A stretch of 64,000 bases of DNA from Methylophilaceae bacterium (GTDB lineage: Bacteria > Pseudomonadota > Gammaproteobacteria > Burkholderiales > Methylophilaceae): assembly GCA_905339275.1 (NCBI GenBank), contig CAJPFK010000038.1:186001-250000 (forward strand), written 5' to 3'. Below are positions 41,231 through 50,037 of the stretch, piece by piece (position 1 is the stretch's first letter; the number at the start of each line of letters is the position of its first letter). The position numbers and the translations under genes are program-made. Below the pieces are notes generated by a model that made no database searches, was not told where the DNA came from, and saw only the letters and a list, made by a program, of their open reading frames with translations.

Positions 41231-42472
41231 TCAGAACAGCCACCATCCCGCCCAGATCATCAGAACCTGCGTCATTAACGCGGGAATAAAGCTTAATGAA
41301 AAGTCCTTTCCTCCGCTGACAAAGGCCGTGATGGCCTTGGAAACCGAATTCAGGGTAAATGCCACCAATATCGGTATTGCTGCGGCTTCCGCATCCAGTT
41401 TACCGGTGGATACCATGGTGGCAACAGAGATAGCCGGGGAATGCGTGTCGGCAAGGCCCGCCGCCCCGGAGGCGATCACCAGCCCCGCATGGCCGAGCCA
41501 GTCATTCAGGGCGGCAGACAGGAACAGGACGAAACCGATCAGGGCAGCAAGCATCAGTGCTGTTTTCACGCTGAACGACCGGCTGTTTCCGGTCAATTCC
41601 GCCGTCTTCTGGTTCAAGGACTTCAAGGTGATAGCCGCGCCGAAGAACACGGCAGAGGCGCCTCCCAGGATCAGGGGGAAAGCCAGTGCGCGCAAGGTGG
41701 CAGTATTGATCGCAGCCAGCAGTAACGCGAGCTGCAGGATGGTGGAAACATTGGATAAAACCGCACCGGCAACGGCCGCATTTTTAATCTCCGGCTCCTG
41801 TTTGGCACGCTCGCCCATCGCACCTATGGTGGCGATACTTGAAATGAAACCGGAGGCCAGCCCCACGATAGGCAGCCCGACACGCCCGCCGAACAGGCGC
41901 AGCGCCAGATGACCCAGAGCACTGATAAACATGACCAGAATGACGATCAGCCACAGGTTTCGCGGGTTGATGGCATCGTACGGCCCGATAAACGCATTCG
42001 GCACCAGTGGCAACACGATCAGGGTTGCGGCAGCCAGCACCAGGAAATCGTTTAATTCGTTCTTGGTGACAACGCCCTTGACGAACCCGTGCAACGGCTC
42101 CTTGGCAGCCAGGATGATGGCCACGCTCACGGCAAGGCTGGCTGCCAGCGCGGCTGTGCTCATTGCAAGGCCGCCCAGGATCACGGTCAATATCAGGGTG
42201 ATTTCAGTGGTGAGCCCGGGATCATCGTCCTTTCTGACAAAGTACGCAGTGGCTGAGAAAATGGTCACGCACACCAGCGTAACGACAAGCAGCCAGAAAT
42301 TGACCGTGATGCTGATCGCGCCGAGAAGGGACGCAATGGTAAAAGTACGGACCCCGGCGATGGCTGTGCCGTTCTGGGCAGCCTGGCTGTTGCGCTCACG
42401 CTCTGCCCCGACAAGCAGGCCGATGCCCAGGGCAACCAGGAAATTAAGCAGCAATACATTATCGATATTCAT
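41231..42472 (-). CDS. MgtC/SapB-DUF4010 membrane protein
   Basis: 413 residues, about 12 hydrophobic segments. The N-terminal part carries the MgtC/SapB signature GIGLLVGAERERN and GVRTFTIASLLG; the C-terminal half matches DUF4010 (SGAAGLADTHSPAISVA). Function is not established; relatives are considered magnesium- or acid-linked membrane proteins. It stands alone, 147 bp before the end of the mxa-2 operon. The 222-bp gap upstream (41009-41230) is AT-rich and shows nothing definite. Confidence 0.85.
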   Translation of the reverse strand: MNIDNVLLLNFLVALGIGLLVGAERERNSQAAQNGTAIAGVRTFTIASLLGAISITVNFWLLVVTLVCVTIFSATAYFVRKDDDPGLTTEITLILTVILGGLAMSTAALAASLAVSVAIILAAKEPLHGFVKGVVTKNELNDFLVLAAATLIVLPLVPNAFIGPYDAINPRNLWLIVILVMFISALGHLALRLFGGRVGLPIVGLASGFISSIATIGAMGERAKQEPEIKNAAVAGAVLSNVSTILQLALLLAAINTATLRALAFPLILGGASAVFFGAAITLKSLNQKTAELTGNSRSFSVKTALMLAALIGFVLFLSAALNDWLGHAGLVIASGAAGLADTHSPAISVATMVSTGKLDAEAAAIPILVAFTLNSVSKAITAFVSGGKDFSLSFIPALMTQVLMIWAGWWLF

Positions 42473-42619
42473 TTCATATCAAGATTGCCATTAATTTCCC
42501 TATTTGCAAAATCAAACTGTATTCCGCAACCCTGATCACATTGCCGGCAGGTTCCGCTTGACCCGCAGCAATCAAATGGAATGGCGGATATGCTTAATAT
42601 AATCCATGGCGTGAAGCCT

Positions 42620-43168
42620 TCAATCCGGCAACTCAAGCGTGCGTTTTGAGGAAGCGGAGAGCAATTCGACCAGTATGGAATTCAGATAACCCGCACTGAC
42701 GCCCAGCACTACTGAGCAGCCTATTGCAATGATGGCGTTCTGGAAAGACAACGATAGCAATGCCTCCAGCCTGAAGCCGCCCGGCGCACTGAGGAATGCA
42801 AAGATGCTGGCATAACCGTATATCAACGCCGGCGTCACCGAGAACCGGGTAAACACACTGAGCCTCAGCAGCATCGCAATCACCAGGCCTATCAGCAGCG
42901 GACCCCAGAGACTGCTCCCCAATGCATCGCCAAATGGATTCAGCAGCAATAGCAGCGCAGAAACCCATGCTGCAAATGCGCCCAGCCCGATATGCATGCT
43001 GGTTGAGAAAAAAGCCTGGTTGCGGTCAACCCCGCCATCCATATGAAAGAAGCAGGCCCAGGAAATGAACACTGCCCATGGCGGGATAAATGGGTAGAAG
43101 CCCAGCAGGTAAACTGCCACGACTGTGAATAAAAATGCGGAAAACGTTGCAGCATTGATCCGGGTCAT
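42620..43168 (-). CDS. DUF1097-like membrane protein, tail of the mxa-2 operon
   Basis: 182 residues with five to six hydrophobic segments and the FFHMDGGVDRNQAFFSTSMHIGLGAFAAW stretch typical of DUF1097/YcdZ-like inner-membrane proteins. A strong ribosome-binding site (AAGGAGGT) precedes the ATG, and the gene begins 17 bp after mxaL copy 2, so it is very likely the last gene of that operon. The first mxa cluster has no counterpart. Function unknown. Confidence 0.72.
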   Translation of the reverse strand: MTRINAATFSAFLFTVVAVYLLGFYPFIPPWAVFISWACFFHMDGGVDRNQAFFSTSMHIGLGAFAAWVSALLLLLNPFGDALGSSLWGPLLIGLVIAMLLRLSVFTRFSVTPALIYGYASIFAFLSAPGGFRLEALLSLSFQNAIIAIGCSVVLGVSAGYLNSILVELLSASSKRTLELPD

Positions 43169-43185
43169 GTTGACCTCCTTGCGGG

Positions 43186-44118
43186 TTATTGAAAAAACCT
43201 GGCGCTGAAGCCCGGCCAGTGGGATGCGAGGACCAGGCCGATAGCTGCTGCTATGAGAATCCAGTCGATCCGGTAACGCACCATGTCCTTGCCGGCCGGC
43301 CTTTGCCGGGACATGGCCTTGACCAGGGATTCCCCGCTTGCAGCCCTGAGGTAGTCTGCGCCGATCTCGGCGGACAGCTCTTGCAGGTAAGGTTCATCCA
43401 GCCGGGAGAGATAACGGTTGTAGTCTTCCGTGGCGATCGAATCGTCGCGTGTGCCCAGGGACTCTTCCGACTGCACCTGTGAGGGCGCCATGATTGAATT
43501 CGAGAAGGCCCAGTAGCCCAGAATCCGGTCTTCACTATCGAACTTGGGGATGGGCGCGGGCTTGTCGCCGCCGACGCCAACCATCAGCCAGCCGTTTCCG
43601 CCCTGCCAGCCGGACAGATCGGTTTTATTGATCGCATTCAGCTTTGGCGCCTCATCGCCATCGGTAAAGAATACGATCTGGGCAGGCGTTGCCAGGGTAT
43701 TGCGAACCGCCGCCGCGGACTGGACGCCGAAACGCAGGCGGCTGTTGCCGCGCCAGGCCATCCGCCACTCCAGGTGGGCGATGCTGTTCTGAATGACGTC
43801 ATAGTTCCTGCACACTTCTATCGGGGTAAAGAGCAGGGCGATGTTTTCCGCTGTAAAGACCCCCAGGCTGACTTTTGTTCCGCAGGGAAGCCTGGCGACT
43901 GCATCGTTCAGAATCTGGCGCGTGTAGGCCAGGCGGCTGACGCGCTGCCCTTGCAATGCCATATCTGCCGTGTTCATGCTTTGCGTGACATCCACCACGA
44001 ACAGGTAATTGTGCAGGTCGCGATACAGCGGGATAGCCGGCCTGAACAGGGCAGCCACCAACAGAACCAGCGCTGATAAAAGCAGCAGGGTATCGCGTTG
44101 CCCAGCCATCTGTCTCAT
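43186..44118 (-). CDS. mxaL: vWA membrane protein MxaL (copy 2)
   Basis: 310 residues, parallel to copy 1: membrane segments at about 11-27 and 280-298, the CRNYDVIQNSIAHLEWRMAWRGNSRL stretch and FFTDGDEAPKLNAIN. The MIDAS motif is DVTQS (43-47) instead of DISQS, a Ser-to-Thr change at the middle ligand. Overlaps mxaK-2 by 4 bp and is followed by the DUF1097 gene. Confidence 0.83.
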   Translation of the reverse strand: MRQMAGQRDTLLLLSALVLLVAALFRPAIPLYRDLHNYLFVVDVTQSMNTADMALQGQRVSRLAYTRQILNDAVARLPCGTKVSLGVFTAENIALLFTPIEVCRNYDVIQNSIAHLEWRMAWRGNSRLRFGVQSAAAVRNTLATPAQIVFFTDGDEAPKLNAINKTDLSGWQGGNGWLMVGVGGDKPAPIPKFDSEDRILGYWAFSNSIMAPSQVQSEESLGTRDDSIATEDYNRYLSRLDEPYLQELSAEIGADYLRAASGESLVKAMSRQRPAGKDMVRYRIDWILIAAAIGLVLASHWPGFSARFFQ

Positions 44119-44651
44119 GGCAAACCCGTAGGGATACTGCCCATGACGATGCCGAGCTTTTCCTGGTTATCGCCGACGTCCGGGTCATCGGGCAGCATGG
44201 AAAGCACGCGATCCAGGTTATGCCTTGCATCCAGGTGATTATTGTCCAGCCGCAGGGATTGCTCGTAGGCCAGCCTTGCCTGGTTCAGCAGATATTCGGC
44301 TTCGTCTTTTACCGTATCGCCATTGCGATTCACCATCAAACCGCGAATCATGTAAATATTGCCCAGGTTGTACTGGACAGCGGCAATTTGCGCGGGCGTG
44401 CCTTCCATCTCCATCAACTGGTTGAAGAGCTGGTTGGCATCCTGATAGCGCCCGTTCCTGGCCTGCGCATAAGCAGCAGCGTACTTTGCTTCAAACCTGT
44501 ATGCCGTGTCGGCCGGAACGCCGCCGGAAAGGACAACCCCGTTAAATTGCTCTATCTGCCAAATCCGCTTGCCGATGGCTATCGATGACAACAGGCCAAG
44601 GCACAGCAACGCGACGAGCACTTTGTTCCTGATGTTTACACTGCCTGCCAA
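44115..44651 (-). CDS. mxaK: Accessory protein MxaK (copy 2)
   Basis: 178 residues, the same length as copy 1. Membrane anchor (about 9-25), the IWQIEQFNGVVLS stretch, TPR-like helices (YAQARNGRYQDANQLFNQLME; QYNLGNIYMIRGL) and the shared tail GIVMGSIPTGLP. The start overlaps mxaC-2 by 16 bp, exactly as in copy 1, so gene junctions were preserved after duplication or transfer. Confidence 0.8.
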   Translation of the reverse strand: MAGSVNIRNKVLVALLCLGLLSSIAIGKRIWQIEQFNGVVLSGGVPADTAYRFEAKYAAAYAQARNGRYQDANQLFNQLMEMEGTPAQIAAVQYNLGNIYMIRGLMVNRNGDTVKDEAEYLLNQARLAYEQSLRLDNNHLDARHNLDRVLSMLPDDPDVGDNQEKLGIVMGSIPTGLP

Positions 44652-45622
44652 GCGCGCACCCCCATTAATTTAATCAGCAACAAGAGACTCAGCATCAACA
44701 CCGCCGCTATCAAGAAATGGGATGCGTAATCCTTGCCGGGTACCTTTTCAAAATAGCGGATGGGATTCCTCTCCCGCTGGTTGATGTCCTCGATCGCGGA
44801 TTTCAGCGCCTTCGGGTCTTCTGCCTCGTAAGCCGTATATTTTGTCTTGAGGGTCTGGAAAAACTGATGCAACTCTATTTCGGCGGGTTTCTCGCCATCT
44901 TCCAGGTGTGCATAGCCGGTATTGAAGATACTGATACCATCGGGCTGTCGCAGCACAATCCAGTACAGGTTGATATGTTCGCGCACCATCCAGTCGCTGA
45001 TCTTTTGCCTGGCATTCGGCGAGATACGCCCCGCCCCATCCGAAAGCAGAATGATGGCGCGCGATCCTGAATCCTGCATTTTTTCATACATGCCGATGCC
45101 TTTGGTCAGGCCCGCGCCAATATTCGTTTGCAGCAGGCCTGCCCCACCTGCGGCATTGATTGCCGCATATATTGCTTCGCGGCTTTGCGTCAGCGGAATC
45201 GCATGCATGGCGGAATTGCTGAAGGTGACGATACCGACCATATCGTCCTTGCGCTCGTGCACGAACCGGGTAATCAGTCTTCTTGCGGCGGCGGACTTGG
45301 TTTCGCCGATATTGCCCTCCGTGCCGGCACCTGCAAAAGGGTCGTCCATGCTTGCGCTGCGATCAATGACCAGAACCACCTGTGCGCCCTTGCCGGCGCG
45401 TTCCATTAAACTTGCCGGGCCATGGGGATTCGAGAGCGCAACAATCATGCAGGCAATCATGGCGGATGACAGATAGCGCAGCAGCAGCTCGGCAATCTCC
45501 GACAAACGGTCTTCGGGAACGATCTCCAGAGAGGAATAAACGCAGCCCTGCCGGCGATTGAACCAGAGCGGCAAGGCTGCCAGGGGCAGCAGCAGCAAAA
45601 CCCAGGGATGGCTGAATGTCAT
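44636..45622 (-). CDS. mxaC: vWA membrane protein MxaC (copy 2)
   Basis: 328 residues, the same length as copy 1. Two N-terminal membrane segments, vWA MIDAS motif DRSAS at 87-91 (same positions as copy 1), TFSNSAMHAIPLT and LLSDGAGR segments, and a C-terminal membrane segment. Overlaps mxaA-2 by 4 bp. Confidence 0.84.
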   Translation of the reverse strand: MTFSHPWVLLLLPLAALPLWFNRRQGCVYSSLEIVPEDRLSEIAELLLRYLSSAMIACMIVALSNPHGPASLMERAGKGAQVVLVIDRSASMDDPFAGAGTEGNIGETKSAAARRLITRFVHERKDDMVGIVTFSNSAMHAIPLTQSREAIYAAINAAGGAGLLQTNIGAGLTKGIGMYEKMQDSGSRAIILLSDGAGRISPNARQKISDWMVREHINLYWIVLRQPDGISIFNTGYAHLEDGEKPAEIELHQFFQTLKTKYTAYEAEDPKALKSAIEDINQRERNPIRYFEKVPGKDYASHFLIAAVLMLSLLLLIKLMGVRAWQAV

Positions 45623-46515
45623 GCCAGGCCCCGTTCGCAGTGCCGGCAGCGCTCGCAGAACTCAGCCAGTGCAGCCAGGGTTGCTGCCTGCTCGCGGCCG
45701 GCATCCGGCCCGAACAGCACTCCATCGGATAATTCAAAGAAGGCTGCTATCTGCGGCCGCATGCCGGAAAAGGCAGGATGCAGCCTGATAAATTCATCCA
45801 TCTGTTGCCGGAACAGATTCTTACCGAAAGTCTGGTTGAATGCATGATGAATGGATGCAACAGCGGCTGGCGTGCTGTCCGGCAGGTCCGGCAAACCGCT
45901 GATCCGGCGATAACTGGCGGCAAAAGGGCCGCCCATCCCGGGGAACCATGCGGCATCCCCATTGATGTAGACCAGGCCGAAAAGCGAGACGATGACCAGG
46001 ACCAGTGAAACGCCCAGCAGGGGCTTGTAGTAACCGAACCCGACCAGCATAGGGCCGCGGTATGGGCTCATATCCTGCTCGATGTAGGCTTCGCCATGGG
46101 CAGCGACAGGCGACAGGCTGAACGGCCAGGCAGGAATCGATACCTGAACGGGCTTGCCGGCATTCACCAGCCGGATGGTCTCCTCGGGCAGGGTCAATTT
46201 CCTTGCATGGTCATCGTGGGCAAATACCTGGTAAACCAGGTCCAGGCAGTAATGGGTAACGCCTGCCGACTTTTGCTCGGAGAGCTTAACCTCCCGCAGC
46301 TCAATCCCCTGCCGCATCAGCCCTTTGACTGGCAGTGAGGCGGCGGATAGCGCATATGGTTGCCTGGCTGCAATCTCAACGGAACGTTCGATAATGTCGC
46401 CGATGAAATAACCGATGCGCCGCTCCGGATTCCGTTCGTACAACTCGAATGGCTTATCAGCAGCGGAAGCCGTGATCGACAGCAACATCAGTAAACCGGC
46501 AGCCAGTATTTTCAT
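45619..46515 (-). CDS. mxaA: Methanol dehydrogenase accessory protein MxaA (copy 2)
   Basis: 298 residues, 35 shorter than copy 1. N-terminal signal peptide (ILAAGLLMLLSITASA), periplasmic region with YFIGDIIERSVEI, a membrane segment (about 172-192, SLVLVIVSLFGLVYING), then AWFPGMGGPFAASYR and a C-terminal CERCRHCERGLA with the same CxxC element as copy 1. Overlaps mxaS-2 by 4 bp. Confidence 0.8.
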   Translation of the reverse strand: MKILAAGLLMLLSITASAADKPFELYERNPERRIGYFIGDIIERSVEIAARQPYALSAASLPVKGLMRQGIELREVKLSEQKSAGVTHYCLDLVYQVFAHDDHARKLTLPEETIRLVNAGKPVQVSIPAWPFSLSPVAAHGEAYIEQDMSPYRGPMLVGFGYYKPLLGVSLVLVIVSLFGLVYINGDAAWFPGMGGPFAASYRRISGLPDLPDSTPAAVASIHHAFNQTFGKNLFRQQMDEFIRLHPAFSGMRPQIAAFFELSDGVLFGPDAGREQAATLAALAEFCERCRHCERGLA

Positions 46516-47375
46516 AAGGCCGAGAACTGCTGGAAGTATTCAGAAACGGCTTCCGCCTCGAACCGGTCTTCCACGAACAAGGCTGGCGCCTCGTATTGCA
46601 TGAAAATCCGTTTCAGTTTCTCCCGCCGCATTTCAAATGCGGCCAGGAATTTACGGCACAAGGCATCGCGGAAGAACAGCGTTCTCTGCCGGCCGGATTC
46701 CGGGTCGACAATCGTGGCAATGCCAAAATCCGGCAGCGTTCTGTATTCTGCCGAATCCCACAGCACTAGCGGCACGACATGATGGCGTGACAGGCTGCTG
46801 AGCGCCCGCTCGAGGGTATCCGTCGGCATATGGAAATCCGAAATCAGGAAAACCAGGCTGCGCGAAGCCCCCAGATAGCGGCCGGCATCAAGCAAGCCAT
46901 CCGCGCCCGCTTGCCCGGCCTGCTCCAACTGCAGGCGCCCAATCAACTCAAACGCCTCATGCATGCGGCGGCTCGGGCGGGTAGACCAGTCTTCCCTTAC
47001 AACGCGGTCAAATCCGACAAAACCGAAAGGGTCGCCAGCCTGGTAAGCCGAATATGCGATTGAAGCCGCAATCTCCGCGGCCAACGCCATCTTGCCGGCA
47101 TCCCCCCTGAATTGCATGGAGGCGGAAAGATCGCACACGGCATAAATGGCAGCCGGCGTTTTCTGGTTGAATATGCGGACGTGCACCTGCCCGCCCGGAT
47201 CCCGTATTGTCTGGCTGATATCGATACGCCTTGCATCCGGGTAGTCAATCAGTGGCAGGTTGCCGCGGAACTCATGGCCCAGGCCACCCTGTACGCCCCG
47301 ATGGACACCGGAATGGAAGGCCCGGGAATGCCAATGGATCCGGTAAGTAAATGCCTTGGCAAATGCAGGAATCAT
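46512..47375 (-). CDS. mxaS: DUF58/vWA protein MxaS (copy 2)
   Basis: 287 residues from ATG 47375 (MIPAFAKAFTYRIHWHS), which aligns with the start of copy 1; a longer frame to 47507 runs through mxaR-2 and is rejected. DUF58 region GGLGHEFRGNLPLIDYPDARRID and MIDAS motif DLSAS at 82-86. It begins 1 bp after the mxaR-2 stop. Confidence 0.85.
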   Translation of the reverse strand: MIPAFAKAFTYRIHWHSRAFHSGVHRGVQGGLGHEFRGNLPLIDYPDARRIDISQTIRDPGGQVHVRIFNQKTPAAIYAVCDLSASMQFRGDAGKMALAAEIAASIAYSAYQAGDPFGFVGFDRVVREDWSTRPSRRMHEAFELIGRLQLEQAGQAGADGLLDAGRYLGASRSLVFLISDFHMPTDTLERALSSLSRHHVVPLVLWDSAEYRTLPDFGIATIVDPESGRQRTLFFRDALCRKFLAAFEMRREKLKRIFMQYEAPALFVEDRFEAEAVSEYFQQFSAL

Positions 47376-47376
47376 T

Positions 47377-48405
47377 TTAAGGCACTGCAACCATGCTGAT
47401 GATCTGCCTCGTAAGCTTGCGCGCCAACACGGTTCTCCGCATTTCGTACATCGAACTGAATACCAGGCGATGCGCAACGATTTCATGGAAAACCGCATGG
47501 ATATCATCCGGTATCAACGCATCCCGGCCCATGAGCCAGGCATGAACGCGCGCCGCGCGCAGCAGCATTGCCATGCCGCGCGGGCTGGCCCCGGCATGCA
47601 CCAGCCGTTCCATATCCACGCCATCTATCGTGATCCCGAATCTACCCGGCGTTTGCGTGGCCTGCCACAAATCAATGACGTATTCCTGCAGGACAGGGCT
47701 GGCAAAAATCCCCCTCTGCAGCATCCTTGAAAATCCATTGAGCTGATCGTATGCGAGGACTCCTGCTTCGACGCCGGCAACCAGGCCATCCGTGTCATGG
47801 AATCTGGTATCGAAGACCAGGGACTTTCTGATATCCCTGTCTGCAGGTGCCAGCACCGGTATTTCCATCATGAACCGGTCGCGTGCTGCCGATGGAATCT
47901 CGAAAGTTTCCTCCCGCTCCACCTGATTGCGATCAGCAAATACGAGCATGTGGGGCAAGCGATATTCGCGCTTGAATGCATGGAGGCTTTGCTCGGCCAT
48001 CACCCTCAGCATCAGCGCATGGACCTGCGGCCGGGCACGATTTATTTCGTTGAAGAAGAAAACCGACAGCTCTTCACCAGACCTCAGCAGCGGGCCGGCA
48101 TCGACATGCGGGCGCCCATCTTCACCCAGATAGGTGTGATACACCAGATCGTTCGGCATCAGGTCCACCGTGCCTTCGATGCGCTCGTAATTGCCGCCGA
48201 TACCTCGTGTAAACGCCCTGAGCAAGGTGGTCTTGCCGACGCCGACATCCCCCTCGAGCAGAACATGGCCGCGCGAAAAGATCGCGATGGTAATCAGCTT
48301 GATCGCACGCTCCTGCCCGACGATTGCTTTGCCGACACCCGACATCAATTCAAGGGCATCTTCACGCCTGTCGGTCAACTGGTTGTCAAGGATGGCCGTA
48401 TCCAT
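47377..48405 (-). CDS. mxaR: MoxR-family AAA+ ATPase, MxaR (copy 2)
   Basis: 342 residues, clearly homologous to copy 1 over its whole length: Walker A GDVGVGKT (52-59), RIEGTVDLMPNDLVYHTYLGED, Walker B VFFFNE, FADRNQ and SAARDRF. The ATG directly abuts the stop of the PPOX-like gene, so in this cluster translation of mxaR is coupled to a flavoprotein gene. Confidence 0.87.
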   Translation of the reverse strand: MDTAILDNQLTDRREDALELMSGVGKAIVGQERAIKLITIAIFSRGHVLLEGDVGVGKTTLLRAFTRGIGGNYERIEGTVDLMPNDLVYHTYLGEDGRPHVDAGPLLRSGEELSVFFFNEINRARPQVHALMLRVMAEQSLHAFKREYRLPHMLVFADRNQVEREETFEIPSAARDRFMMEIPVLAPADRDIRKSLVFDTRFHDTDGLVAGVEAGVLAYDQLNGFSRMLQRGIFASPVLQEYVIDLWQATQTPGRFGITIDGVDMERLVHAGASPRGMAMLLRAARVHAWLMGRDALIPDDIHAVFHEIVAHRLVFSSMYEMRRTVLARKLTRQIISMVAVP

Positions 48406-49062
48406 TCAGCCCTCACCCTTCATCACCATTGCTGCATATTCCTCGGGTGAGATGGTACCGCCCAGCGCCTGCGCGATATGCTTGTCGCGCTCCGGCAAGG
48501 CGTCTTGCAGACCGTCAATGCGCTTCCATTGCGGCAATGACGCTGGGCAACCGGCCTGCGGCACATATCCGGAGGCGCCAATCCGTTTGTATCGATGAAT
48601 GTAGCGCGGGCAATTGATGAATATTTCGGTCAAGTCCACCCGCACCACCAGCTCGGCACCGGGGAATTCCTTCAACAGCGGATCACGGCGGTCAACCCTG
48701 GCGTTACCGTGAATACGAATGCGATGCGGCGTCTCGAAGTCGATCAGCAACATGCCTATTTTAGGGTTGACGGTAATATTGCCCATTGAAAGAAACATGC
48801 CGTTGCCGTCGAAACTGGGGAAAGCCAGGGTTTTTCTATCGACCACCTTGAGGAAACCGCTATATCCGCCTTTGTACGAGCAGGTCGGGTAACCGCGATG
48901 ATCTATGGTGGTCAGGAAGAACATGTCCCGGCTTTCTATAAACCCGATATGCTCGTCTCCTATCTCGGTACGGACGATGTTTTCGCGCACGGCATCGGCA
49001 AGCCGCCTGCTATCGAAATCTTCCTGCAAGGTTCGATGCTGAACCCCATAAAAATCAGCCAT
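48406..49062 (-). CDS. Pyridoxamine-5'-phosphate-oxidase-like (PPOX) flavoprotein, head of the mxa-2 operon
   Basis: 218 residues from ATG 49062 (MADFYGVQHRTLQ), with a GGGAGAG ribosome-binding site; a start 13 codons earlier lies in the operator region. The split-barrel flavin fold is suggested by FFLTTIDHRGYPTCSYKGG, AFPSFDGNGMFLSMGNI, KIGMLLIDFETPHRIRIHG and a PRYIHRY segment. Such proteins bind FMN, F420 or haem; substrate unknown. It is absent from the first mxa cluster and shares its promoter region with the IclR regulator. Confidence 0.8.
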   Translation of the reverse strand: MADFYGVQHRTLQEDFDSRRLADAVRENIVRTEIGDEHIGFIESRDMFFLTTIDHRGYPTCSYKGGYSGFLKVVDRKTLAFPSFDGNGMFLSMGNITVNPKIGMLLIDFETPHRIRIHGNARVDRRDPLLKEFPGAELVVRVDLTEIFINCPRYIHRYKRIGASGYVPQAGCPASLPQWKRIDGLQDALPERDKHIAQALGGTISPEEYAAMVMKGEG

Positions 49063-49083
49063 GCTCTCTCCCTGTTTCACATA

Positions 49084-49198
49084 TGTCCAATTAATGGACA
49101 TATATCTATATTGTTCATCGTATGCTTTACAAATATTATTGACCTATCAATATACAGGTCAATACAATAGGTACATTTAAATGTCCGATAATCGGACA
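49084..49198. promoter_or_regulatory. Operator set between the PPOX-mxa-2 operon and iclR
   Basis: Two matching 17-bp dyads of the form TGTCC-N7-GGACA: TGTCCAATTAATGGACA (49084-49100), 22 bp before the PPOX start, and TGTCCGATAATCGGACA (49182-49198), 11 bp before the iclR start. A different perfect 9-bp inverted repeat, TATTGACCT/AGGTCAATA (49137-49145 and 49156-49164), lies between them. The positions suit repression or autoregulation by the divergent IclR protein, with the middle dyad for a second factor or as an activator site. Confidence 0.68.
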
Positions 49199-49209
49199 GA
49201 AAGAAGCCG

Positions 49210-50037
49210 ATGAGAAATGAGCGCCAGGGAAAACAGGAAATACCGGCAGGCGATCTTGCGCCGGGCAGCCTGAACCGCGCGGTGATATTACTGAAAGCAA
49301 TCGCGCAAGGTTCCCGCAAAGGGAGCTCCCTGACAGAACTGGTTGCCAGGACAGCATTGCCGCGCCCGACCATTCACCGCATTCTCGACAGGCTGATGGC
49401 GCTGGAATGGGTGACCAGGGATGATGAAACGTCCAGGTTCAATCTGGGCACGGGGCTGGCGGCACTGGGTTATTCCGCAATCAGCCGGAATCCGATTGAG
49501 CACATTGCGGCAACGTATTTGAGCAGGCTTGCCGCCAAACTTGACCAGGTCGTCTATCTCGGCATCCGCTCAGGGCTGGATATGGTGTGTATCGGCCGTT
49601 ATGAAAGCGAATCCCAGATCCAGGTCGGAAAAGGCCGGGTTGGCATGCGGGCGCCACTCGGCCTGACGCCGAGTTGCATGGCCGTGCTGTCCAGGCTGCC
49701 CCATCACGAAGTACAGGAAGTGATCGAAGCCAACCTGTCGCGTTATCACCGGATTGAAGGGTTCGATGAAACCGGGTTCCGGGAAGCCGTGGCCTATGCA
49801 ATACAAAACGGCTATAGCTCATACGACGGGATTATGCTGGATAGAACCACGAGCGGTCTGGGCGTCCCCGTTTGCGACGAATCCGGGTACCCCGTCGCGG
49901 GAATTGCGACAACCTATATTACCGGCTGGCTTGATGAAGCGCAGAAGAAGAGCTGCCTGCGCGCGCTCCAGGAGACTGCGCTAAGAATATCGGAGTCCCT
50001 GATTCTGCAAGGGAAGAAGCCGGGCCGGCAGCCTTAG
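49210..50037 (+). CDS. IclR-family transcriptional regulator
   Basis: 275 residues. Winged helix at about 15-75 (GSLNRAVILLKAIAQGS, SLTELVARTALPRPTIHRILDRL) and an IclR effector domain (about 90-265) with LDQVVYLGIRSGLDMVCIGRY, GVPVCDESGYPVAGIA. IclR regulators sense small carboxylates or aromatic compounds; the effector here is unknown. It is divergent from the PPOX-mxa-2 operon, and the paired TGTCC dyads lie at both gene starts, so it most likely controls that operon and itself. Confidence 0.9.
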   Translation: MRNERQGKQEIPAGDLAPGSLNRAVILLKAIAQGSRKGSSLTELVARTALPRPTIHRILDRLMALEWVTRDDETSRFNLGTGLAALGYSAISRNPIEHIAATYLSRLAAKLDQVVYLGIRSGLDMVCIGRYESESQIQVGKGRVGMRAPLGLTPSCMAVLSRLPHHEVQEVIEANLSRYHRIEGFDETGFREAVAYAIQNGYSSYDGIMLDRTTSGLGVPVCDESGYPVAGIATTYITGWLDEAQKKSCLRALQETALRISESLILQGKKPGRQP

